Below the pieces are notes generated by a model that was not told the DNA's origin, searched no databases, and worked only from the letters and a program-made list of their open reading frames with translations. Shown one piece after another: positions 35,181 through 46,720 of a stretch of DNA of 64,000 bases (the first letter of the stretch is position 1; each line of letters begins with the position of its first letter). This DNA is from Rutpela maculata (lineage: Eukaryota; Arthropoda; Insecta; Coleoptera; Cerambycidae). Both the position numbers and the translations under genes were made by a program. The stretch is from contig OW386292.2 in NCBI GenBank assembly GCA_936432065.2, forward strand, positions 127,779,639-127,843,638. Direction: 5' to 3'.

Positions 35181-38150
35181 CTATATTTTTAAATCTATCA
35201 TGTCATGAATAATGTTTCTGGGTGTAGCTAATATATATTGTTTAAGTCGTTTCTTAAAACCAACTATGCTTTTTATATTTTGTAAATCTGACGATAAATG
35301 GTTGTACAGTCTAGAGCTCAGATATAAGTAAGACTTTTGTCCTAAAGTTCTGTTCATCAGAGGAGGTAAGTATGTGCTCTCTTTATTTCTTGTATTATAT
35401 TTATGATTATTTCTTATCAGGTTATTTTTATTTTTGTGTTGTCTAAGGTTGGTTTGTAAAAAAAATAATTGACGTGGATCCATGATATGGGTTTCCTTAA
35501 AAAGAGTATCAGATGGGTAAGTAATATCTTTAAAGAAAATGATTTTTAGAATTTTTTTTTGTACAATTATTAGATTGTTCAGAATTGTTTTACCCACACC
35601 CCCCCATGCTACTATTCCATAATTTATATGTGATTCCACTAGGGAGTAATATATAGTTTTTAGGGAGTCTATGTCCAAAATATTTCTTAAGATCTTTAAT
35701 TTGTGAATCAGCGACTGTAATTTTCTTATAATGTGGTTTATATGTTTGTCCCATTTTAGATGGGGGTCGATGATAAGACCAAGATACTTTACTTCCATTA
35801 TACGAGCTATCGAAAAATTATTTGAGATAGATAAAGTCTGAAAAGCCGGCAAGGCATTCTTATTAGAGCATATTGGTAAGAAGTAGGTTTTTTTAAAATT
35901 TAGTGTGAGTAGTTTGTGCGCGAACCAATCTTTAATATTATTTATATCATCTTCAACCATCAGTTTTAGTGTTGTCCAGTTATCGCTTGTATAAAATATT
36001 GCAGTATCATCCGCATATGTTATAATACATCCTCTTGTTTGGACAGAAAATAAATCATTTAAATAGATATTAAATAAAATTGGACCCAGCACGGTCCCCT
36101 GTGGTACGCCATACTCCACCTCCCCAGGGTCACTGAGACAGTTATTTATTTTTACTCTCTGGCATCTGCCTGAAAGGTAACTATTAAAGAGATCTAGTGG
36201 AGCCCCTCTAATGCCTATATTATTAAGAGACTCTAGGAGAAGAGTATGGCTAACCGTGTCAAAAGCCTTAGCTAGATCAATAAACACACACAGGGATGGT
36301 TTATTGCTGTCCAAAGCAGAATACATTTTGGAAGTAAGTTGAAGAATAGCATCTTGTGTTGAGATGCCTTCTCGGAAACCGTACTGACTAGTTGAGATAA
36401 TATTATATTTATTAAGATAGGTGCATAATCTTTTTTTAAGAATTTTTTCAAATATTTTGGAATACACAGTAATTAGGGATATTGGTCTGAAATTAATTAC
36501 TTGTTGGCGATCGCCGTTCTTATATGTAGGTAAGACAATAGAAGTTTTAAGGGCGGAAGGAAACTGACCTTTTTCAAAGCATAAATTTATAATGTAGGCA
36601 AGGGGTTTCGCAATTATTGTGGAGATATTTTTTAATAATTCTGCCTTTATTCCATCCACTCCTGCCGCTTTTTTATTTTTTAAAGATAAAATTATGTCAT
36701 TAACTTCAGCAGAATCCGTATTTGCAAGAAACATAGAATTTACAATATACTTGCTCTTAGGTTTTCTATAATTCGGATTGGTATTTATTTGATTAGCCAA
36801 GTTTTTTCCGATTGTAGTATAATGATTATTAAATGTATTGGCAATAGTTTTGTTGTCATTTATGATTTGTCCGTTATTATTCAAGGAATTTATTTTATTT
36901 TGTGCTCTATTATGAGAGCAAATTTCTTTGACAGTGTCCCATAAATTTTTTGCGTCTTTTTTGTTGATATCAATTTTATTTTTATAGTATTCTATTTTTG
37001 TTTTTTTAATTAGATTGTTTGTTAAGTTTCTGTATGCTATGTAGTTCTCTCGAAGGGCATTATTGTCCGGATCTTTTAATAGTTCGTGGTACTTTTTATC
37101 CCGTTTATTTATTGATGTAATTAAGCCTTGAGTGATCCATGATTTACGTTTTTTATTTTTTATCTTTATTACTGATCTGCAATTTTCTATCTCAGTGTTT
37201 ATGATATTGATAAATTTGTCAGTTGCAGCTTCGACATCGTTGAATTGATATACATTGGTCCAGTCAATATTATTGAGGTTGGCTTTTAGTTTATTGTAAT
37301 TTATTATTTCAGTTTTATTATTATTATTAACGAAGCTCTGTTTTGATGTATTTCTGGTTTCTATTATTATTTGTAGATAAATGGAATAGTGGTCCGTGAG
37401 TGTCGTTTTAATTATTATGGGTAGGAGAAGCTCTAGGTCAAATTTTGTTTTTATGAACAGGTGATCAATGCACGATTTGCTGTGGTCTGTGCATCTAGTA
37501 CAGTCATTTATAGTTGATACAAGACCAAATTCATTCATAACATTTAGATATTCAACGGTGCTTTCTGTATTTTTTAGAATGTCAATATTAATATCTCCAG
37601 TAAAAATAAAATAGTCTGTATTGTTTATATCATTATTTATAAAGCAATTTCTAATATCTTCGACGAATACGGTGGGACATGTAGATGGTGATCTATATGC
37701 CGCAGCTATACAGATATCTTTATTGAAATATTTTATAGTAACAAAAATTAGATTATTATTGGTAAGTTCTACAATATTATGGGAGAAATTATACTCTGAT
37801 TTGATGTAAATAATAATGCCATCGTTCTGATTATAAATACTTTCATTGTAAATTATATTATAGCCTAGGATATTATACAGATTTATATCTTGTACTTGCC
37901 AAGTTTCTGTGAGAATAATGCAATCAGGCTTGTAAGTAAATTGATTCAAGTAACATTGAAATTCACTAAAGTTTTTGTTAATACTGCGTATATTGTTATG
38001 TAATATTTTAAAATTTAGGTTCTTTTCATTTATTCTTGCTATTTGGTCACATTCATTACAGGTGAGAACCGACTCAGTTTTTAATTCATTAATATTAAAA
38101 TCCCTAATATAAGGATACATTACCAAATTACAAAATTTACAACAAAACAA
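35181..38150 (-). CDS. ORF2: AP endonuclease and reverse transcriptase, intact
   Basis: A 989-residue protein that nicks target DNA and copies element RNA. A cysteine cluster (FCCKFC, then TCNEC) precedes an exonuclease-III-like endonuclease: HNNIRSINKNF, PDCIILTETW, IAAAYRSPS, FTGDINIDIL and TLTDHYSIYL. The polymerase follows with NFRPISLITVYSKIFEK, CVFIDLAKAFDTVSH, YGVPQGTVLGPILF and ITYADDTAIFY (YADD at 712-715). The C-terminal domain includes INYGIVAWGG. No internal stop. All catalytic residues I would look for are present, so it could be an active or very recently active copy. Confidence 0.9.
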   Translation of the reverse strand: MFCCKFCNLVMYPYIRDFNINELKTESVLTCNECDQIARINEKNLNFKILHNNIRSINKNFSEFQCYLNQFTYKPDCIILTETWQVQDINLYNILGYNIIYNESIYNQNDGIIIYIKSEYNFSHNIVELTNNNLIFVTIKYFNKDICIAAAYRSPSTCPTVFVEDIRNCFINNDINNTDYFIFTGDINIDILKNTESTVEYLNVMNEFGLVSTINDCTRCTDHSKSCIDHLFIKTKFDLELLLPIIIKTTLTDHYSIYLQIIIETRNTSKQSFVNNNNKTEIINYNKLKANLNNIDWTNVYQFNDVEAATDKFINIINTEIENCRSVIKIKNKKRKSWITQGLITSINKRDKKYHELLKDPDNNALRENYIAYRNLTNNLIKKTKIEYYKNKIDINKKDAKNLWDTVKEICSHNRAQNKINSLNNNGQIINDNKTIANTFNNHYTTIGKNLANQINTNPNYRKPKSKYIVNSMFLANTDSAEVNDIILSLKNKKAAGVDGIKAELLKNISTIIAKPLAYIINLCFEKGQFPSALKTSIVLPTYKNGDRQQVINFRPISLITVYSKIFEKILKKRLCTYLNKYNIISTSQYGFREGISTQDAILQLTSKMYSALDSNKPSLCVFIDLAKAFDTVSHTLLLESLNNIGIRGAPLDLFNSYLSGRCQRVKINNCLSDPGEVEYGVPQGTVLGPILFNIYLNDLFSVQTRGCIITYADDTAIFYTSDNWTTLKLMVEDDINNIKDWFAHKLLTLNFKKTYFLPICSNKNALPAFQTLSISNNFSIARIMEVKYLGLIIDPHLKWDKHINHIIRKLQSLIHKLKILRNILDIDSLKTIYYSLVESHINYGIVAWGGVGKTILNNLIIVQKKILKIIFFKDITYPSDTLFKETHIMDPRQLFFLQTNLRQHKNKNNLIRNNHKYNTRNKESTYLPPLMNRTLGQKSYLYLSSRLYNHLSSDLQNIKSIVGFKKRLKQYILATPRNIIHDMIDLKI

Positions 38151-38243
38151 AATAGTTTATAGTACGTATTTCAGGAAACTTTAATATTAATAGCAATACA
38201 AGTGTTTGGTTTGACCTATATACATATTTAATTAGAGATTTTA

Positions 38244-39072
38244 TTGGCACTATTTATTCTCGCCGAACGTTTTAGTTTTTGTACTTCTGTTTTGTCTGGT
38301 TTTCTTTTCGACTCTAATTTCTCTTCTAGTTTTGTGTTATCGACCGTTCCGCCACCATTGTCTTTTTCGTCTGTTTCACTACTGCTACTTGGTTCATGTA
38401 TTTTATTTACTAATTCTGTAATCTTCTTAGGTGTTTCTTTTTTTAGATCCTCAATCGTGTATTGCTCTCCCTCTATTATGAGAACGCTACTTTTTATGTA
38501 CGCTGTTAGGTTGTGGCTCCTAGCTAGATTTAGATTATCCCTCAGAATTTTTCTTAGTCTGTAGAACTATAATCATGCGTAATAAATATTCCACTACCTT
38601 TTAATAATTTGTTGTTATTTAAAATTTCAGACTTTAGCTGATAGGACACAGCTTCAGCCACCAGTGGTCTAATTTTTCCTTCAGTTAAATGACCAATTCG
38701 GAATATATCCCTAAAATCAGAGTATGTGCAAGGTATATTTAGGGTTTCTACGCAAAGGTTTAGAAGTTGCTGGATATCTTCAATTTTGTTTTCTTCCTCC
38801 TGTAGCCCATACACAACAAAACTGTATTTTTTAGTTTTGCGTTCTACTACGTTTATCTTATCTTTTAATTCCTTATTTTCCTTCCTTAGAGTTTCGTTCT
38901 CGTCCTTTATGACCTGAAACTGCTGACTAAATTCATTTTTTAACGCTGTCAATTCTTGTTTGAATGCTTCTCTATTTTCTTTTATTGTGTGTTCTATATC
39001 AATATTTTTGTTCAATACAGATTGTAAAAGCTTATAGATATCATTATTAGTAATTTCATGTGCATCGTTCAT
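38244..39072 (-). pseudogene. ORF1: coiled-coil RNA-binding protein, one frameshift
   Basis: The first part (39072-38554) has a coiled coil of about residues 30-80, then a region like the L1-type ORF1 RNA-recognition domain (YSFVVYGLQEEENKIED, FRDIFRIGH). It stops after HDYSSTD. The adjacent frame continues at once with LRKILRDNLNLARSHNLTAY, then VNKIHEPSSSSETDEKDNG and a basic end near 38244. A one-base change near 38560 explains the break; ribosomal frameshifting is less likely. In known elements ORF1 proteins coat element RNA. Confidence 0.75.
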
Positions 39073-39110
39073 TTCAGAATTAATTATTTATTTTCTATGT
39101 TTTGCCCCAG

Positions 39111-39719
39111 ATCTCCAGTACTATGTGGTAAGGTGGTTTATCAAAGAGTTATTCCCACGTAGTTTTAGATGCGAGTTTTATTCGGGACGTTAAGATTATC
39201 TGCAGTGTTTTATTTAGTAGTGAAATGTTTTGTTAATGCTACTTGATAAGCTGATAAATATGCTGTTTTTACAGTATGTCCAAATTATTGATTAGCTTTA
39301 AAATTTATGTATTGCTTTTTATATTATGGATTAGTTTTAATATCTTGCTCACCTCAGTTTTTGTAAGGAAGAGAAAAAAAAGCTAATCTTCATAGAAACC
39401 TTGGAATATTTAATACTTGATACTATTAATATATGAGGTTAATTGCAATGAGACTGCATTTAGTTCACTATAGCAAGCCCTTTTGACATTGGCGTAACGC
39501 AAGAATGCATAGAACTAGTTGGTCTATTCACTGGATCTTTTTCAAGTTTTCTTTTGGCCTCTAAACTAGTCGAAACATTAACTTAACACTGGACACTAGA
39601 CACACACACAAACGTAATGTTTAACTAAATTAATTATTCACGATATTTTTCGCCCATGTCACCTCATGGGCGCAATGCTATTTCGTATGTTTGGAATTAA
39701 AACTATAGTACTGTAATAA
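39111..39719. other. Unassigned, possibly 5' leader of the CR1-group element
   Basis: No coding sequence. It may include the 5' untranslated region of the retroposon, whose exact start I cannot place. Confidence 0.4.
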
Positions 39720-41384
39720 TAATATAATAATAATAATAATGTTTATTTCCCAATAATATCACAATAGTGGAATGTAAGATATACTTACAAAATAGTACAC
39801 AACATAAATAAACTAATACACAACATAAATATAAATAAATAAATAGTAAATAAACATTTCTTGATTACTCACCGAAGTATTTAACAAATACTTGTTGGTG
39901 AGATAAAGATCTCATTCTATAAGTGTGAAAACTTAGTAGTGGCATTCAGTAACAAATAATAAATATATAATATACCTAATATTCCTAATACGTATCCATA
40001 TTCCTGCACACACATAATTACATAATATAGTGATATCTGCACGTACAGCATTCACAATATTATTTATTTATTATATTATGGAGGGTCTCCCTATCATAGA
40101 TTAATAGACATTGTTTTAATTTTCTTTTAAATATATGCAATTTGTTAATATTTTTTATTTCGGTCGGTACAATATCATATAATGAAAGACCCAAGTAAGT
40201 ATAGCATTTCTGTCCTATTCTTTTTTCATATTTAATTTTCTTAGTAATTACGTTTTTTTGCCAAGTTTGATAACTATGAGTATTATAACTTATTATACGT
40301 TTGTTTTTTTGAATATATACTAGAGTCGATAAACTGTAAAGCTGCCTGATATCCAATAATTTGCTTTCCAGAAACAATAAGTTTGACGAGTAAGTACTGT
40401 TTTTGTTATATATAATTTTTATAAACCTCTTTTGTATCGTTTCCAAATTTTTTAAATGACTTTTATTTATTCCTCCCCATCCTATTATACCGTATGAAAG
40501 TTGTGATTCGATTAGAGAGTGATACATAATTTTCAGCTGGTGTATATTTAAAAATTGCTTGAGATATTTCAATCTGGCTAAAAGATATCTTGTTTTATTT
40601 ATGACATTCTTAACTTGCAGATCCCATTTTAACTGCTTGTCTATAACTATTCCAAGATACTTACATGAATCAGCTTCTTCTATATAGGTGTCGTTGTTAA
40701 TATGTAGATTTCCTATTGCAGGTAGCTTACTAGAATATGAGATAAATGGGAGATATTTTGTTTTATTACAATTTAGTGTCAGTGTATTAAAATCAAACCA
40801 ATTTTTTATGTTTTTAAAATCTGTTTCAGCCTTTGTTTTTAGTTCCTCCCAAGTATCAGCAGAATAAAAAATAACTGTATCGTCAGCGAAACTTAATATA
40901 TTTCCAGCACTTTTTATTGTCAGTAAATTATTAAGATATAAAATAAATAGGATAGGACCCAAAACTGTACCCTGTGGGACGCCATAGTTTATTTTCCTTG
41001 AGTGACTAATGTTTTCAGCTATTCTAACATATTGATACAAGTAACTTTCTAATAAACTAAAGGCATTTCCTCTAAAACCATAATTTTCAATTTTACTTAA
41101 TGGTCTGAGATATTTGATTGTAGTATAAAGGGTACTGATGTAGTCTGTTTTTTCATTGTTTTTAAGAAAATGTGATCTGTGCAACTAGAGTGTTGTCCTT
41201 GATGCCAGGTAGCTTTGTTAATCAGAGATTTGTATCCATTTTCATACAATGTGTCTAGGTATTCAAATGCATAATTATGTTCCGATAGAATATTTATGTT
41301 AAAATCAGCAATTATAATGTCGTAGTCAGTATTTCCCAAGTTTTCAATATAATTTTTTAGATTTCCTATAAATTCGTTCACATT
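39720..41384 (-). pseudogene. CR1-group retroposon with internal deletion
   Basis: The endonuclease part (41381-41097) has DIIIADFNINILSEHNYA and CTDHIFLKTMKKQTT. It then passes directly into the second half of the polymerase in another frame: RKINYGVPQGTVLGPILF, LSFADDTVIFYS and SCKYLGIVIDKQLKW, with a full C-terminal domain to a stop at 40060. The region between the endonuclease and the middle of the polymerase is deleted. The 3' region ends in TAATAATAA at about 39715-39740. Confidence 0.8.
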
Positions 41385-41517
41385 TGTGGAAGGGAGTCTG
41401 TGGAAGTAAAATTGAAGAACACAAAATTCACTACAAAAACGTTACCAACAGTATTATTGTCATGAGTAATATCATACATAAGAATAATACATTAGTAACA
41501 ATAATAATAATAATAAT

Positions 41518-41740
41518 CAGCCAGATCCTGATTCTTGGGGGTGGAGTCTACCACCCTCTTTGGACCACATCTCCAGAAGCTACTTCAGCTTATCAGGAGC
41601 TGGTTTCTTGTAAATGTCGAGTTATATGTAGTAAAAATGTTCATGCGCTCGTGCAGAGTTAAAATGTACGGTACTCAATTTATGTGATGCAGACTGCTGT
41701 GAAGTCGACAGTGACTGAAAATTTTAACTTTTAGGCATTC
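41518..41740 (+). pseudogene. CXC-type protein fragment
   Basis: One frame reads PDPDSWGWSL. The neighbouring frame reads SPEATSAYQELVSCKCRV. A third reads LKCTVLNLCDADCCEVDSD followed by TGA. D-W-G-W, then E-L-V-x-C-K-C, then C-x...C-x-x-x-C-C matches the tail order of the copies at 4430 and 62400. Two frameshifts in about 220 bp show decay. Confidence 0.55.
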
Positions 41741-41817
41741 GTTTCTTTGCGATTTTGTAAAAAATCACTAGAGTAGAAATATTTAGTTAAAATAAAGCTT
41801 ATAAAAAAATGTATTTA

Positions 41818-42440
41818 ATAATAATAATAATAATAATAATAAATGATTTTATTGACAGGACATGATTACAAAATTTACAATATAACATGTTAATCATTGT
41901 ATCAGTGATAGCCTGTCAAATGGCAGAGTTCAAACGGTCTGTCCTGTCTTCCACTCAACCATAGAGGCCCCCGAATGAGACTGAAATAAACATATCCACC
42001 AGCAATAAATAATATCTTAATATATTTCAGCCTCATATGAGAGTAAAAAAAAGGGAAAACAATGATTTATCAAATTATGTTATTTAATTATACTAACAGT
42101 AGTGAAAAAAGAAAACACTTAACACTTAATATCTACTTATGGAATATATGTCAAAGTAAAACAAAAATCCTAACCTGATACACATCTAATTAGCTGTGAG
42201 TGTGGCTGTAAAGAAAAAGAAGATGAATAACTAAATAATAGCGTTATCAAAATTTAGGTATTAAATGAAAGGGTGCCCTGTAATAAATCTTTTTTAATCT
42301 TGCGTTGGAACGAATTTATTGATAAGCTTTTATAATTCTCGGGTAACCAGTTGTAAGTATAGCTTAGATATCTGATATGAAAAGGAGCATTCGTAAAAAG
42401 AGGTATTATGCTGAGGTGGTGTTAATCGAGATTTGTGGCG
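41818..42440 (-). pseudogene. 3' end of a CR1-group retroposon
   Basis: The minus strand ends in TTA repeats (41818-41842) after CAATAAAATCATTTA, preceded by a 3' untranslated stretch. Upstream is a remnant of the polymerase C-terminus (YNWLPENYKSLSINSFQ, KIKKDLLQ). Only the last few hundred bases of the element are present. Confidence 0.55.
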
Positions 42441-42479
42441 TATGTTTACATTATGCACATCGGTACGAACCCCAATTTT

Positions 42480-43125
42480 ACTTCCTCGTCCAGTGGAAGT
42501 ATAGTAATGACAAAAAAATTTTTAAAAATTTTTTATTGTCCAAATAGGCTTAAAATGTCATGAAACGTCGAGATTTTAAGTTTGAGCGAAAAAAAAATTT
42601 CTGTCTGTCGGTCTGTCTGTCTGACTAACTTTTTTTTTGTGCGCACGTTTACTCTGGAACCGTTTAAGATATTGACTTGAAATTTGGTACACATATGTAC
42701 TTTAATGAGATCTAGAACTAGATTACATTTTCATCTTGTTCCGTCGAAGGGTTGGGGGGTAAATTGGGGTAAATTTGGGGTAAATGGGTAAATCAAGCAG
42801 GTAAGAGTCCATGAAATTGGTATTTACTATATACAAGAGAAGCTAAGGTCTCAAAAAAATTTTTGGCATTAGCCACCCCCATTAAAAGGGATGAAAAAAA
42901 AATGTGATTTAGTGTATGTACAGAAACGAGAAACCTCAAAATATTTTTTTACTTCATCCACCCCCCACTACCACCCCCCTATCACCACCCCCGCCCCACT
43001 ACCGATGTGGGGTATCGTTTTATGGGTTTTTGGGGTAGAGGATTTCAAATATTATATTATTAAAGTTCCATAAACAATTATTGTTCGTTGTGAGTGACTT
43101 GGATAGAGAATCTGGATGTGGAAGT
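42480..43125 (+). mobile_element. MITE of the ACTTCCACATCCAG family, copy 2
   Basis: It starts ACTTCCTCGTCCAGTGGAAG and shares the AAAATTTTTAAAAATTTT tract, the GTCTGTC repeats, TTGAAATTTGGTACACATAT and the polypurine middle with copy 1. Its right part differs: a run of CACCCCC blocks leads to GGATAGAGAATCTGGATGTG. The same right part recurs in reverse at 57889-58095. Confidence 0.75.
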
Positions 43126-43130
43126 AGTGA

Positions 43131-44085
43131 TTCCTTGGGCAGCGGTTTTGTTATAATCACATACGCGGCGCCGGTGTGTGGCAGCATCCCGGCCACGACA
43201 ATGAATAAATTTCGAGTCTTAGAGCACAAATTTATGCGCCTCATTTCGAACTCCGATAGGTACACATCCCTCAGAGATCTCTATGCACGTTGCCACGACA
43301 TAACCCCACGAGCGGACTTCGTCCGGGAAACATCCCAGAAATTCTATCAATTCAAACTGGGCGACAGCCCGCTAACCCGAGACATTAAACGAATCAGACA
43401 GCATAACGCCATACTTTTCAACCTTAAACACCCATTACCATACCAGGCAACCTCCCTAGCCAAATCTTTCCTATACCAAAATTTCCATTTCACCACCCTT
43501 TCCTTTTCACCACCTTTTACTCCCAAACCTTTGCTCTATTCCCTCTATTAATCTCATTTTTTTAAATTTTGTTAATTTTTGTTATTTTGTCCTTTTTTGT
43601 CTTTTTCAAAATCCCCTCTCCGCCAATAACCTCTTGCAAATCAAAACCTTTTAAATCATAACTTCCTCTCACCCTACCTTTCCGAAGGCAGGCAGACCAT
43701 CGGATGAATGTCGTCATTGTTTCGAACGGGTTTTTTCGTTGAGCTTTTCCCGTACCAGCAATCCAACCTTTTAAAACAGTGCGCGTGTGCTGAACAAAAA
43801 CTCATTTCTCTACCTTTAAGTAGTTTATAAGTGTTTTAAAACTATTCTCTAGTTGTGAATTAAAAAATTGTTAGGTTTAAGTCTTATTTATTTTTAGACA
43901 GGAGTCCTAACTCCACATTCGATGTATTGTTCTAACTTGAATTGAACCCGCTCCATCCGACCGTACATTCACCACGGCGCTACGCGACGTGGTTGTGCGG
44001 TCGGCTCTGTACCGGATACGATTCAGGTGCATGTTTGTATACTAAACATCTAATAAATATTTTTGAATTGAAAAAATTGAATTGG
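43131..44085 (+). pseudogene. Jockey-type retroposon 3' end
   Basis: The C-terminus of a reverse transcriptase polyprotein reads ITYAAPVCGSIPATTMNKF, RVLEHKFMRLISNSDRY, LYARCHDITPRADFVRET and LFNLKHPLPYQ, ending at 43551. A 3' untranslated region of about 500 bp runs to an AATAAATATTTTTGAATTG end. Everything upstream is missing. It begins right after MITE copy 2. Confidence 0.7.
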
Positions 44086-46720
44086 TTTTGTTATAAAGGT
44101 ATGAACGCTTTTTGGTCTTGATAATTTTATGATATAGCGTACAGGCGTGAATCAGCCGCATCTGTTCTACATTTAGCCAACCAATTTCCTTTAAATATCG
44201 AGAGGTACGATGTCTTCTTCTGAGACCACACACAAGACGGACACATGAATTTTTCATGCGTTGAAGGCGACGGGAGTCTGAACTTAATATGTTAGGTCCG
44301 TAAACTACATAATTTAAGTGTGAAAGAACTAAAGTGTTACACAGTTGTAACTTCAGCTTTTTACTAAGTAAATTCCGATTGGCATATATTAATTTTAGGT
44401 TACAGAAAGCGCGACGCAAAACCATGACTACGTGCGTAGAGTACCTGAGAGAGATGCAGCCCAAGATTTTTTGAGCAATCTTTTACAGGTATGATTTCAT
44501 TGTTGACAGAAATTTTGATATTTTCGGACATCTCTTGCGTACCATAGTTCTGCCAAATAGAATCACGTTTGACTTGGAAGGGTTGATAGATAAGCAGAAT
44601 TTATTTGATACGGAGATCATCGGTCATATTCAGACATGCTTGATCAACTGCATTCTCGTTGAAGGAGTAGTATAATTGTGTATCATCAGCATAGAAATGT
44701 GAGGTGCAAAACTGTAAACATCTACTAAACTCGTGGGTGTACAAGATAAAAAGCAGTGGCCCAAGTATGGAGCCTTGAGGCACACCACTTTCAACTCTAA
44801 CATACTCAGATAAACAATTATCATACATCACAACCTGGAGGCGACCTACGAGGTAATTTTTCATTAAGTTAACTGAGTTATCTTCAAATCCGATATAGTG
44901 TAGTATGGAAAGTAAGAGGTCATGATTAATTCTGTCGGAAGCTTTGGTATAATCGAGCAATACAAGTAAGCAGAGTTTATTCTCATCCATTGCGGTGTGT
45001 ATATCATCAGTGACCTTGATAAAAGCTGTGACGTAACTATGGGCGGTACGAAATCCAGAGTGTGAGGTAAAATATCAAAAGTTTTCAGATATACTTGATT
45101 TGAGAATTAATTATTTTTTCGAAGGCTTTTGATGTGGTACACAAAACACTAATCGGTCTAAGATTTTTATAAGATTCCGGTGGATTGGATTTAGGAAGGG
45201 GAATAACTTCTGACAGTCTCCATACTGAGGGATATTCTTTATTTATTCTACAGACGTTATAAACTGAGTTATGTAGGACAGGATGTAAGGACAACTATGA
45301 AGCAAGATGTTAATCCCAATGTTGTCAGCGCCAACTGCTTTAGACTTGATTGAGGGTAACGTACTGTATACGATATTATCATTAGTTGGACTAAACTTGA
45401 AAGTACCAGTGCCCTGCCGTATGTTTTGTGAGTAATAAATAATTGATAGTTTCGTGATCAACGACTGTATCTCCTTTAGATGCACTAATAAAATAGTTGT
45501 TTATGTTGTTCACATCATTTAAATTATTAAGTATAAATGTATTTTTTTGCTTATTATATATATCTAACTCTTTTACTTCTTTCCAAACATGTTTGTTTTT
45601 ACTGCGTAATTTGAATTCTAAGTAGGCTTTTTTTTCACGTTTGATGGTGCTGTTAGTTAGGTTTCGTAACTCTTTATAATAGATCCAATGGTGGGGTGCC
45701 TTAGTTTTTTTAAGTTTAGAAAGAGCCTTGTCACGAAGTGACATCATAAACTTAAGGGTGTCAGTAAGCCACGGTGCCTTTTTTTTCCCAATTACAGTTT
45801 TTACAGGGGCATGGGAGTCAAACGTTTCTAATAGAAGCCTGTTGAAAGTTTCGATTTTGTCATCAATATTATTAATGCGATAAATTTATTGAAGATTTTT
45901 ATCAGTCAGGTCATTAATGAAGTAAACTCCTTTGAAATTTTTAAAATCTGATATGTGTATTCGAAGGGTTGAAATTTGTGCGTATCTACGCCAATTGAGC
46001 AGTGAATCAAGCAGTGGTCAGAGAGAGATTGCAAGGCGGAAGGTTGTACAATATTTAGATCTTTTGTACATATAATTACATCGAGTAATTTCATAGAGGT
46101 TGAACTAATACGGGTAGGTTGGTCAATTACCTGCTTTAAACCAAATGAGCCTATGACATTGTTAAACATTATGCACTCTTTACTAAGCGAGTCCAGAACA
46201 TCTATATTTAAGTCTCCCGCACACAGTATGTAATCAAATGTAGGCACAGCCAAAGTTAGCAGGTTTTCAAATTCATTAAGGAATACTTCATAGAGGGAGG
46301 CGTGAGGAGAGTACCTAATGCATATTTTTTATTTTTAAATTCAAGTGAAAGCCATAGTTGCTCAGTTAAATTTCCTTTCATGAAATATATTGGACTTGCT
46401 TTGATTGTGTGCGTAATATATGCTGCAACACCACCTCCGCGACCTAATCTGTCTTGTCTGAAAACTTTATAGTCAGAGTGAGCCACCGTTTCATCCAGTA
46501 TACCTGCATTTAACCAAGATTCTGATATAGTTATTATGTCATATTTATTGTAGGTAACTTCTTTAAGTTTAGAGAAATTTTTCACCAAGGACCTTGTATT
46601 GATGTGACAAATTTTAAAAGACTGCTGCATATTGAAAATAACAGGTAAATGTTTAAAGTACACACATATATACAAAGCGAAATTCAAAAGTAAAGATATT
46701 CAAGAAGGGAAACAAAAAAA
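44042..46720 (-). pseudogene. CR1-group retroposon, multiply frameshifted
   Basis: Minus-strand pieces in order: endonuclease (FKICHINTRSLVKNFSKL, DIITISESWL, YILCAGDLNIDVL, SLSDHCLIHCSIG), linker (KKTKAPHHWIYYKELRNL), polymerase (LRPISVLCTTSKAFEKI, LLDYTKASDRINH, ESGVPQGSILGPLLF, FYADDTQLYYS) and C-terminal thumb (LQLCNTLVLSHLNYVVYG). The order is complete and YADD is kept, but at least five frame breaks separate the pieces. This is the fullest of the decayed retroposons here. Confidence 0.85.

Larger units (their letters stand above)
34757..39110 (-). mobile_element. CR1-group non-LTR retrotransposon, nearly full length
   Basis: From 5' to 3' on the minus strand it has a leader, ORF1 (39072-38244, one frameshift), ORF2 (38150-35181, intact), a 3' untranslated region of about 380 bp, and a tail of TTCAA repeats (34797-34765). 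The 3' end abuts the older relative at 32820-34745, suggesting insertion into it. The 5' limit is approximate because the leader grades into unassigned DNA. Confidence 0.85.
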
